In this document: positions 55,223 to 64,000 of the stretch, one piece after another
Layout: the number at the start of each line of letters is the position of its first letter
How positions within the stretch are numbered: the stretch's first letter is position 1
NCBI GenBank assembly: GCA_963556695.1
Contig: CAUWAG010000007.1
Span: 248,001 to 312,000 of the forward strand
DNA length: 64,000 nt
Reading direction: 5' to 3'
Source: Anthostomella pinea
Taxonomy: Eukaryota > Ascomycota > Sordariomycetes > Xylariales > Xylariaceae
Program-made: the position numbers and the translations under genes
The notes under the pieces: generated by a model
Told to the model about the DNA's origin: nothing
Database searches by the model: none
Seen by the model: only the letters and a program-made list of their open reading frames with translations

Positions 55223-58200
55223 CTACCGCGCTGTGGCCAGACGCCCTTCGGCGAGAATGTTGAGGTATCCTCCGCGAGTAAGAGCGCGAGCATCAAAACC
55301 GACGTCGGCATGGTTCTCGCTTGGTCTCACGGCTTTGGCGTCTGCATTATTGCCCGGCTTGTCGGCTTCGACCTTGGTGGCTGTGGCGAGATCAGCTAGA
55401 TGTTGTAGACTCTGACTAGCCGCAGCCTGAGCGGTCGAGGGTCGAATGTGCTCAGCAATGCGGTCCCTGATGAACGCGTCCCATGTCGATGGGGCAAGAT
55501 TAGAATCCAACAGCTGGCTCAGCTGTGGAGTCGCCTCCTCACGCGTCGTCTCAACGCTGGCCAATTCCAACAGCGTCAACGTGGTCAGGCAAAAGAAGTG
55601 ATGGTTCAGAGGGCTGAGCAAAGACGTGTTGTCGAGAAGCAGTCTCACAGACTCTTTGCAGGGCCACAGGATATCCGTTGACCTGGCATTGGTCTGGAAA
55701 AGGTATGCGAGTAATCGGCAATGCCAATACACCATATGAAGTATGGGGTGGTCTTCTGGGTTGATGTTTGGCGGAAGAACTTCGCGAAAGAGCTCAATGG
55801 ACAAGTTGAAAAACGAGTTCAGGATCGGGGCGGCTCCCGAACTGGGAGCCAGGGCCTGGGGAGGGGCGAGGGCAACCGGAGCAAAATGTCCCAGTATATT
55901 GGACAGTCCTATTCAAACTAGTTATCAACTTGCTGTTTGCCACGATGCTATGATGGGAGGGGAACTCACGAGCCAGCTGATACACGTTCTCACCGAGGAG
56001 CGCCTTCAGGCTCGGTAAAATGACCACGCTGTCGTTTGGGATCAACAACGGGGTGGCAGTCGCAATGGCATTCCATCGGTCCAACATGATCAGAGTCCAC
56101 CATGCACGGATGGCCACATTCTCGCCTGAATCATGGTCCAGCTCGACATCTGCGCTTGCCTCTAGGCCGGACATGTGAAGCCTCATTGAGTACGCCAAGC
56201 CCACGGCTCGCCCCAGTACCGATGCTTTCGAGGGGCCTCCGTGTTCGCCCTTCAGTGACGAGGGGCCGTAGTTATCCGTAGCGATGGCTGCCAGGACCAG
56301 CGTCTGAAGGTGTACGAGGTTCGTAGTGGAAGTGCGCGGGCTCGGATCAGCTTCCCATTCCGTGACCATGCGAGTAGCAGAGCCGACATCGCCATTCGTG
56401 TAGAGACCGGGCACCGAGACAAATGACTGCATGGTGCCGTATAGCGCCTCGATGAACGCATCGCGCAGTGTTGACGGGCATTGCGCCAATTGGGCCTCGA
56501 CCCGCGCCTTCGTCCCGGCAAGAACGGGAAAACACTCGTGTACCATGTGAAGGTAGCTCGTGAAGGCACTTTCATCGATTTCTCGGAGTGCACCGTTATG
56601 GTTGAGGTCGAGTGGCACCGCATCCATCACGGCAGCCGGCCGCGACGGCATGGCAGTATCCGTCTTGGGCAGGGGCTGCGGTGCCAGTCCGTTGGCCGAA
56701 TACGGCGCTGCTCGGGGCGCGCTGGAAGGCGTCTGAAGAGGTTGTATAGCCCGGGGCTCGGAACTCCACGTGGCCTGGCGCGACTCCGTGGTGGGAGTCC
56801 CAAAATCGCCGCCAGATATGCTCGAGTACGGTCTCTTGCTGTTGGTTTCGTCATTGTTTGCCGGTGGTGTAAAGAGATCAGCAGATTCTCGCCTAGCTCC
56901 ACTAAGAAGTTCGGTGAGAGTATTAACATTGCCTCCCTCGCTGGCTAGCTTTCCTTCTATATGGTGTATTCGATCAGCAAGTTCCTTGATGTATCCCTTG
57001 GACGGACCGCGTTTCTGAGGTATCCTACTGAACAGGCACGTGATAGAGGACCGACGGCAGTTGGAGCAGGGTTCTTGGCCATTTTCCGACACAGCATCAC
57101 ACTTGACCTTCTTCCGACGGCATTCGTCACAGGCGCGCGACACTTTGGATCGTTTTCGCGGTGGGGTGCTGTCTGAAAGAGCCTGGGCATGAGCAGCATA
57201 CTGCTGGGCCAGGTGGTCCATGGTGGTCTGCGGTTGCAGGTGAGGTTGGTGTTGATGAGTCTGAGGTTGAAGCTGTGACTGGTGAGCTGGCTGTAAGGGC
57301 GGTGGGTGCTGCTGCTGCTGGCGGTGATGATGCTGCTGTTCAGTTGGAATGTACTGGTGACGAGTAGGCTGTTCATGATGCTCGTGTAATGGTTGCTGGT
57401 AGTGGTTGGTGGGTTGCTGATGAGGAGACATGGACGGATCGCCATGTAGTATGTGTCGGTCATCGTGATGGTTCGGCATTGGGGCATCCGGCAACTGGTT
57501 TTCCTGATGATTCTGCAGAGTGACGTGCTGCGGGTGGTCTCCCTCGTCCTGTTGCATCGGGTCGTGCTGGAGCTGGTTCTCCTGTGGTTGTTGCATCGGA
57601 TCGTGCTGGATCTGGTCCTCCTGTAGTTGCTGCACTGGGTCGTGTGACAGCTGGTCGTCCTGGTGTTGATGTTGCCGCATCCCGTCGTATGACAGCTGGT
57701 CGTCCTGGAGTTGATGTTGCCGCGTCGGGTCGTGTGGCAGCTGGTCTTCCTGGTGTTGCTGCATCGCGTCGTGCTGGAGCTGGTCCTCTTGTTGCATCGG
57801 GTCATGGCCGTGCTGCTGAAGCTGTGGATGATGGGATTCATGTTGCTCCATGACATTGCGCAGGTTCGGGTCGTCGTTCGGGTCGTCGTTCGGGTCGTCG
57901 TTCGGGTCGTCGTTCGGGTCGAGCATGGCAGGCATGCCCTGACTCAGGTCTTGGCTTAGCTGGGCGACCAGTTGTAACTGTTCCACGCTGCTCGTGGACG
58001 GGCGGAGGCCTTGTTGGCGAGATGTCGGGGGCTCGGGGCCGAGCACTTCGGGCTGGCCATGGTCATCGGATGGCTGTTCGTGCTGCTGGTCAGGGTGAGT
58101 ACTGGCGTAGTAGGCGGCGGCATCTTGGGCTTCGGCTTCGATGCTAGGCGATTGATACTGCGAAACATCATCGTCGCCTTGGACGGGTGGTTTTATGTCG

Positions 58201-58226
58201 TCGAGCATAGGGCCTACAGCTGGCAT
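55223..58226 (-). CDS. RGT1-like Zn2Cys6 transcription factor with Gln/His-rich N-terminus
   Basis: Exon 1 is 58226-55970, the intron 55969-55909 (61 nt, GTGAGT...AATAG, branch GATAACT), and exon 2 55908-55223, giving 980 residues. The start is the ATG in GCCGCCATGCC context; the frame is open upstream but has no ATG. Residues about 110-130 contain DPND repeats. Residues about 135-365 are Gln/His/Pro-rich, with imperfect 14-16-residue units of QQHQEDQLPHD type. The zinc cluster, ACDECRRKKVKC...CSNCRRSSITC, lies near residue 387 and is followed by KRGPSKGYIKELADRIHHIEG, a linker and coiled coil characteristic of the glucose-responsive repressor RGT1 family. The C-terminal half has a fungal-specific regulator domain (ALYGTMQSF, RAWWTLIMLDRWNAIA). 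RGT1 represses hexose-transporter genes when glucose is low. Targets in this organism are unknown. Confidence 0.88.
57865..57921. repeat. 12-bp coding repeat in the RGT1-like gene
   Basis: Four exact copies of TTCGGGTCGTCG plus a partial fifth encode the repeated DPND tetrapeptide on the minus strand. Because the unit is a multiple of 3, copy-number changes keep the frame. The copies are identical at DNA level, suggesting recent expansion. Confidence 0.85.
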
Positions 58227-59357
58227 GGCGGCCAAGCTGCGCGAGCTCAATGAAGGGCTTCGCCTGTCGATCCACGAGGCGTCAGAAAGGACGCACACGC
58301 AGCTAGGTTCGTGTAGAGTGAAGGGTTAGGTGAGAAGCTTTGCACGGCAAAAGACAATGGTGGTGGTATTGATTCGAAGCCTGCAACTGGAGATATTAGA
58401 CTACATGGTGATGGTACAGCAGACAGAACCTGCATAGGACGCCGATTGAGCTGGGAACAGTCCGACATGGGGTGTGTTGCCTCGACATTCTGAGGCACAG
58501 AATGCGACGGACACGGCAGAGATGGCGCAAATGGGACTGGGGCCAATGGTGACAGTGATAGGTTGTGAGGTGGGTTGTGAGGTGCGGGTGAGCTCTGGTG
58601 GTGATGAAGGTGGTGATGCTGATGTCAAGTTGTGATGGTTTCATGGTTTCATGCGACAGGAAGCGGCAGGAACGCACCTCTGTATGGGTTCCCCTAGTTA
58701 GGTACCTGATATGGGGATGGAAAATAGATGAGGTCTCTCCGGCGGGATTCTGCCAAAAGGCGGAAGAGGAAGAACTCCAACGGCCGACGCGTCTTTCTTA
58801 ATGGATTTGATCGACCTCGGGACGGCGGTTTCGGGCAAAAGTTTCGACTTTTCGGCAGCAGACGAGAAGAAGCGAAGCGGATGAGGAAAAAGGATTTTGC
58901 TTTTCTAGGTAGGTGTGGCGCGCGCCGGGCCCACCTACAAAATCCTACAGAACCCAATCCAGCCGTGCACGGTGCATGTCATGTACTGCCCTGTACAGAT
59001 TCAGGTCAGTCTCCTCTCGGACAATACGTCAACCAGCAGGATCTTGATCAGGCAACATTCCGATTCGACACCGCCAAACACGTGTGTAGGTACAAGGTGT
59101 GTAGGGACATGCTTCGACTCCGAGTGCCATTTATTTTAGTTCGTTCCCCGATCCCCTCGCATGGCCTCTATATTGACCATATAGTGAGGTCCATCGGAAC
59201 CAATAGGCCGCCATCACTGGAGTATTACACATAATGTGAAATGCATCGTCCCAAGCCTGCCCGGAGCCTCGCGACAATGACACGATGTATAGGCCAGTTG
59301 CATTCGTCGTGTGGCACAATCGGTTGCTGACAATGATGACGAACACGGACCTTGCAC
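58227..59357. other. promoter region of the RGT1-like gene and 3' flank of the SET gene
   Basis: Both neighbours point left. The stretch includes GGTTGTGAGGTGGGTTGTGAGGTG near 58560-58590 and no gene that can be supported; the frames at 58396-58677 and 58728-59234 have no features. Confidence 0.5.
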
Positions 59358-60155
59358 TCACGATGCAGGGCCTGTAGCCTCTGTATCGTCCGTGAGCTTG
59401 TGCGTGTCTTTCCTCTTTCCCCACTGGAGAAGTTGTTGTCAGTCCTTGCCATCTTCAAGTCTTCGGCGGCGAAAGTACAGTTGTACTTCATAATCCTGAA
59501 GTCGAACCTCCGACGAAAGAGAAAACAGCCTCCGAGACATGGAAAGGAAACGGAGCGTTCAAGCGGTAAGGCTACTTACGAATCCCTTGCCGTAGCTCAC
59601 CAATATCTCGTCCCCTTTTGCGATGCCTGGGCCATCCCCTTTTTTCACTGCGTTTTTAGATGCCGGCAGCACGAACACGGCCATGCAAATCTGGCGGCTT
59701 CGCACATCCCACGATTCTCTGAACTCGGCATTGGGCCGCTCCGCAATGCCACGATAGTCGTTGACGAACCGCGCTTCGTTGCCTGCCTTCTCGGCGTCGA
59801 CGGCCAGACCCGCATCCCGGTCTAGTCATAGGTCGTAGTCGGAATTCTCATGCACCTTGGTGTCTGATGAATGAATAATGCCATAGTATGGCACTATGAG
59901 CGACCCCGGCGAGAGATGCCGCGCCGCAAAAAGTCCGGCCTGCCCCTTTGCCGGATGTGAGGGTGTGTTTATCAAGGTAATCTTCACAAGGGGAGAAGGG
60001 CCCCTGGGGAGGTGGGAGGGGATCTCGGTAGCGAGGTCTACGGGTCTCGTTCTGAGGGAACTGTGTTGTGCTTCTGTGATATGAGGCGAAGAAGAGGCCT
60101 GTGAGAGGTAGGGTATGGATGCTGGCCAGTTCTTCGGTGCTGCGTCCTTGCCCAT
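59358..60155 (-). CDS. SET-domain protein with one in-frame TGA (TGACTAG)
   Basis: Exon 1 is 60155-59580, the intron 59579-59424 (156 nt, GTAAGT...CTCCAG, branch ACTGACA), and exon 2 59423-59358. The model has 213 sense positions plus the internal TGA counted among them, and ends with a normal TGA. SET features are GQAGLFAARHLSPGSLIVPYYG (N-flanking strands), NEARFVNDYRG (the pseudoknot Asn motif in the NDYRG form), MAVFVLPA and DEILVSYGKGFW, the last being split by the intron. At 59826-59828 the frame reads SDYDL-TGA-LDRDAG, where the family has SDYDLSL. Everything on either side is intact and in the same frame, including the intron. Either TGA is read through, or this is a very recent nonsense allele. 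Such small fungal SET proteins are presumed lysine methyltransferases; the substrate is unknown. A transposon relic begins 455 bp upstream. Confidence 0.75.
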
Positions 60156-60609
60156 TTTCAAGTGTGGCTACGGTATATCCTCAGCCGTAGCAGCTCATGG
60201 GTGGCCAGATACCGTGTACAAGGCTTCATTGATGGATGTATAATGCGGGCAGTCGAGCGGAGTGGAGGGGAAACCGGTCGGGTGCCGACAGAGACTGGAG
60301 TGACTGGCTAGGCCGAGATCCGCGCGCGGGCAGGCACCCACCCGCCCCGGGCCCCGCCGTCAGCTGATCCCCGGGCCGATCTTTGCTGCGGTTTGCTAGA
60401 CTCATGATCTTGTTCCTGTAGCCCTCGGCGCCTCCAGTTCTGAGTTCCGGCAGTCCGGGTACCCCAAAGTTGGCGTCCTTCGTTTCTAGGTGTACGGCCT
60501 TACAACTCAAAGGGCTGCGCAAGGAAGATGCATATGCTGTACGGGACGAGACTCCTCGTTCGTGTGCTCGCTTTGTCGCATACATCACATATTTTTGCGT
60601 AGCCCAATA
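60156..60609. other. promoter region of the SET gene
   Basis: About 450 bp between the SET-gene start and the TA duplication of the transposon relic. No coding feature is seen; most of the native upstream region may have been displaced by the insertion. Confidence 0.45.
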
Positions 60610-60775
60610 CCATCCCCCCCATAGAAGTCGGACACCCCCACTAGTCGGCCAGCCAAATTGTGGGGTCACCACCAAAACACCCCCTTATTCACCCACCCAC
60701 GAATGAAACTATTCAGATCAGAGATTTATGGCAATATTATCATTTGAAAGTACTGAAGCCGCTTATGCCGTACAA

Positions 60776-62725
60776 TCATGCGGGCACCCGAATGACTCGC
60801 CCCGAACGGGTGTGCCTAGGTTCCTGTACAGCCTCTAAAACCTCCTCTTCAGCCGAGTCTTTGTCTTCGTCCTCTGAATCCTCTGAATCTACAACTATAA
60901 CTTCTGCTTTACCCGTAAGGGCACCAGGGGTGATAGTACCACCCGTACTTAGTATCCGTGTGACTGTTCTGAATTTCTTGTTAGGATTAGTGACCTTTTT
61001 TCGCTTTTTAGACCGTACCTGTTCCAGTTCAGCCTCCAGAGCCTTGATCTTCCTATCCTTGATCACAAGCTCGGTCTCCTTAGCCTTGAACGCGTTCGCT
61101 ATCTTCTTATACTTCAGCCTGGTTCTTGGAGATCTTTTTTTGCTGAAATCTATGATCTTGCAGCTCGTAGTAGGCGTTTGCTGGTCTTCTGGTTCAGAGC
61201 TTTCAGGGGTATCAAGCTCAGGGGTCTTCCTCTTGTCTTCTTGTATCTCTGGGTGTTTTAAGCACTTCTTGCGGCTGATAGGATAATATCCAGTGACTCT
61301 GAAGCCAGAGAGGATATTTTGCTTTGTAAAGGCCGCAGTTCTGGCCTTGCTATAGCACCGGATGAAGTTGATCTTATCAACAGGCGAGGCATCCGTCAAG
61401 GAACTCAGCTCAGAGAGGAATTTCTGGTAGTATGCCTTCAGGACATTATAAGGACCGTTATTCAGGAGTTGCATGCCGTGACTAGTATGCGCAGGAAAGA
61501 AACAGAGCAATATATTATTGAGAAAACATATAGTCATAAATTCGTTCTATCAACACACATTAGACCATATTAAATAGGGGAAAATTAAAAGAAGTCTATT
61601 TAAAATAAAGAAATTTTGTATATATACAGGAATGTGGCTCTTGTGGCCATCCAGTATTAAAAGGATAGCCTTAGACTGGTCTCCTTTTTGTTCTTCGTCT
61701 GCCTGTGGGAGGAAAATATCCTCTAGCCACTTGCAGGCTATAACATTCGAAGTCTAGCCGTTCTCTGAGCATATATAGTGCCAATTTGCGGTCTTTTGAA
61801 ACTCGTTGACGAATCACTGTACATGGAGGTTTTTTCCCTTAAAGATAATACCTGGTTTGAAGATTTTTCTAGTTGCTGAGATGGTCTCAAAGAAGAAGGT
61901 CCAGCTACGGCCCTATGGGCTCTTCAGGAAGGCTTTTGTGACGGCCTACACAGACCTTCCCACATGACAAGTAGATACTTCCTAATAGGGGAAGGATCTG
62001 ACCAGAGGATCCCCTTAAAGGGGCAACCTCCCACTATACCTATCTCTCTCTCTCTTTCTTTCCTCTCTAGTCTTGATATTCTCGTCAATAGAGTAATAGC
62101 TGCTTGCTGCCGGCCATGTTTCAGCTCTTCAGTACGCTCGCCGTGACAGCTTTCTTAGTAATAAAACTACCTAAAACTAGGGAATCGATGCCTATAAATC
62201 TTATGAGACTTTTTTAGAATTAAAGGGGTAAATATAACAACCAAAACCCGCCCTAATGCTGCCTTTATTGATGTTATAGGTGTTCTTTGGCTTCATTCAG
62301 CCGTAATCTTTAAGAATTTTAAAGAATCAGTTAACTGACTTGGGCGTGAACCCCTTGAAGCGTGCTGCTTCTATTCTTTTGCCGATTTTCGTCTTGAATT
62401 TGGGGTTGCGGCGCTTGAAGGCTGCCATGAAGGTGTCTCTTAGGAGGCCCACATCTCCCTTCTTCTTTAACAGCTTCTTGACGATCTCACAAACCAAGGA
62501 GTGCAAAAGGGCTAGGCCGAGCTTTTCCTATAGTAGAATCCACTTGATTATAGTCTTTTCCTGGGCAAGGGATAGTCTCTGTTGCTGTGTGTGGGCTTTG
62601 GTTCTGGTAGCCTTGCCGTTGAGTCGATTAGACAGCGTTTGGTGCGGAATACCGTGTTTTTGACCGGCTTTTTGCACAGATATGCCCTCATCTGTCACGG
62701 CGAGCGTATTAAGGAGCTGGGACAT
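60776..62725 (-). pseudogene. decayed pogo/Fot1-type DDE transposase
   Basis: The N-terminal helix-turn-helix starts at the ATG at 62725 (MSQLLNTLAVTDEGISVQKA, then HGIPHQTLSNRLNGK). It is stopped by TAG at 62528 in place of a Gln codon. The frame then continues as EKLGLALLHSLVCEIVKKLL, then RNPKFKTKIGKRIEAAR and FTPKSVNWFF. A piece of catalytic domain follows near 61930-61560 (GRSWTFFFETISATRK, KPGIIFKGKNL, ILLILDGHKSH), with several TGA/TAG codons at Trp or Gln positions. The C-terminal part is intact at 61537-60776, with HTSHGMQLLNN, SKARTAAFTKQNILSGFRVTGYYP and an acidic tail. The lesions are mainly C-to-T or G-to-A changes. An inverted fragment interrupts the centre. Confidence 0.85.
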
Positions 62726-62908
62726 GGCCGGCAGCAAGCAGCTATTACTCTATTGACGAGAATATCAAGACTAGAGAGGAAAGAAAGAGAGAGAGAGAGA
62801 GATAGGTACAGTGGGAGGTTGTCCCTTTAAGGGGATCCTTTGGTCAGATCCTTCCCCTATTGGGAAGTATCCGCTTGTCATGTGGGAAGGTCTGTGCAGG
62901 CCGTCACA
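61938..62908. repeat. internal inverted duplication inside the transposon relic
   Basis: The arm 61938-62149 is an inverted copy of 62692-62908, about 215 bp each and well over 90 percent identical by eye. Shared blocks include GGGGAAGGATCTGACCA, the CT microsatellite with TTTCCTCTCTAGTCTTGATA, and GCTGCTTGCTGCCGGCCATG. The right arm is the native transposase start region. The left arm is therefore a copied and inverted piece of the element's own 5' end, lying where central transposase sequence should be. Confidence 0.85.
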
Positions 62909-63269
62909 TCATCTGTGATATCTAAGATAGCCAAAGCCATCTGATCCTCCGTATATGAATAGGGAGGCATTTTGGGCGATTATACGATGCTGCAGTGCAT
63001 ACAGAACAAGGCTTTAGGAGAGCCATGAAAATCTTTATTTGGGGTACCAAAAGCGGGGTAATAGCTCCTCAATTATGTAAACTGGGAGGGGTAAATTTAG
63101 CATTGGGGAAAACCTCAAGATCAGGGCTATCTAGAGCACGAAATACATTCTGAATAGCTTCAATATCAGGCTGAATCTGTATAAGTGAACATGTGGGAGT
63201 TTTGGTGGTGATGGTGGGGTTTGGCTGGCCGACTAGTGGGGGTGGCCGACTTCTATGGGGGGGATGGTA

Positions 63270-64000
63270 CACATTTCCATGCCCGGGCGGCGTCAGCATC
63301 GGCGTTCGGCATCGGCATCGGAGCGCCCACCTGCATGGGATGATTGAGATGTAGACGCACGGGATGTGACGTCACGCAATCGATGTGGCAACTCAAATCA
63401 TAATTCATATAAATCATGGTCCACCAGGCCGTCCGTACCTTATCCTGTGTACGGAGTGTGTCCCGGCCACTGCGCGGTGAGACATTAACTAAGTAGGTAT
63501 GATGCCCTGACGATAGCCACGAGGGACGAGAGACGAGAGCATGGCCATCCGTCAGCACGAACACGAACAGCCCGAACGCCTGTCTTTGGGTATTATAATA
63601 ATTCAATTCTACTGACAAGTTACAACTGTATAGACTACAGTACGGTCGGATGGCTGCGGCAGGATTGCGGGCGGTGGAGAGGTAGGAAAAGGAGCCCAGA
63701 ACTCAGGAGCTTTGCCTCCTCACGACGGCTAGCAGGGGACCCTAGCTGCCTACTAGTCACTGGCTGACTGGGTGATCATTGGATGCCGTGAGTCCGTGGC
63801 CCCACAGGCGGGAAAAGAATGGAAGGACGAAACTGGCCCCGCAAACTTCCCGACTAAGAACTTAACACCAGCTTTAAAATGACGTAATCAAGCACTCAAG
63901 GTACCAGATAGCTTCGGATTTATTTACATCTTTTTTCAATTCTGTCGTGATTCTCTGCTATTGTTAAGCGCTGTCTATGTGAATATATATCCGTGATGTG
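63270..64000. other. right-edge stretch without a recognisable gene
   Basis: No gene is seen. The frame at 63253-63618 on the minus strand overlaps the transposon end and has no features. The last 150 bases are AT-rich. Confidence 0.45.

Larger units (their letters stand above)
60610..63267 (-). mobile_element. relic of a Fot1/pogo-like (Tc1/mariner) DNA transposon
   Basis: The ends are inverted copies. CCATCCCCCCCATAGAAGTC starts at 60610, and its complement ends at 63267. The match continues through CACCCCCACTAGTCGGCCAGCC with one difference in about 48 bp and, less perfectly, to CACCACCAAAAC (about 72 bp in all). TA lies directly outside both ends (60608-60609 and 63268-63269). The interior carries a broken transposase on the minus strand and is AT-rich in the middle (about 61540-62330). 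Both ends being present suggests a formerly complete copy of about 2.66 kb, now inactive. Confidence 0.9.

Noticed and set aside
59815..59860. A short intron over the TGA of the SET gene (GTGCAT to GACTAG)
   Set aside because: It would be only about 34 nt, shift the frame, and remove the conserved SDYDL segment.
60776..61286. Plus-strand Ser-rich frame at 60660-61286
   Set aside because: It is antisense to the better-supported transposase C-terminus; the Ser runs mirror the acidic Glu/Asp tail on the other strand.

Overview
The window comes from the nuclear genome of a filamentous ascomycete, most likely a Sordariomycete (inferred). Genes are interrupted by 50-150 nt introns with GTAAGT-like donors and CTRAC branch sites, gene density is low, intergenic DNA is rich in simple repeats, and the gene families are fungal: Crh glucan/chitin transglycosylase, TCO89, Zn2Cys6 regulators, a copper-fist regulator, and a Fot1/pogo-type transposon relic. 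No rRNA, convincing tRNA or CRISPR was seen.

Layout, left to right. 1-2.5 kb: the N-terminal part of a low-complexity protein running off the left edge, with a leader containing several introns. 5.2-5.4 kb: a 23-residue spliced metallothionein gene. 8.9-9.1 kb: a 209-bp foldback element flanked by TA. 10.8-12.1 kb: a GPI-anchored Crh-type GH16 enzyme. 16-17.5 kb: an MFSD5-like (molybdate-anion type) MFS transporter. 18.7-20.6 kb: a TCO89-like TORC1 subunit. 21.5-22.0 kb: a small four-helix membrane protein. 25.4-27.7 kb: a DAL81/TamA-like nitrogen regulator. 28.1-29.1 kb: a broken secreted GH16 gene. 31.1-32.4 kb: a ZIP metal transporter with a frame problem at its first intron. 33.5-40.6 kb: the densest block, with a 2OG-Fe(II) oxygenase, a DAL5-type permease with eight exons, a HIT protein and a ketopantoate-reductase-like enzyme. 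40.7-51 kb: a gene-poor stretch rich in short tandem repeats. 51.0-52.6 kb: a copper-fist regulator. 55.2-58.2 kb: an RGT1-like Zn2Cys6 regulator with a Gln/His-rich N-terminus. 59.4-60.2 kb: a SET-domain protein whose frame carries one in-frame TGA in the context TGACTAG. 60.6-63.3 kb: a decayed Fot1/pogo-like transposon with long TIRs, TA duplications and an internal inverted duplication.

Functional threads (inferred). Metal handling is represented by the metallothionein, the ZIP carrier and the copper-fist factor, a regulator class that controls metallothionein in yeast. Nitrogen use is represented by the DAL81/TamA-like co-regulator and a DAL5-family permease. Cell-wall remodelling is represented by the Crh enzyme and the broken GH16. 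Nutrient signalling is represented by TCO89 and the RGT1-like factor. Apart from the 33.5-40.6 kb block nothing looks like a coordinated cluster, and even that block may be chance. The most unusual observation is the SET gene, because UGA-CUA-G is the sequence context known for stop-codon readthrough.
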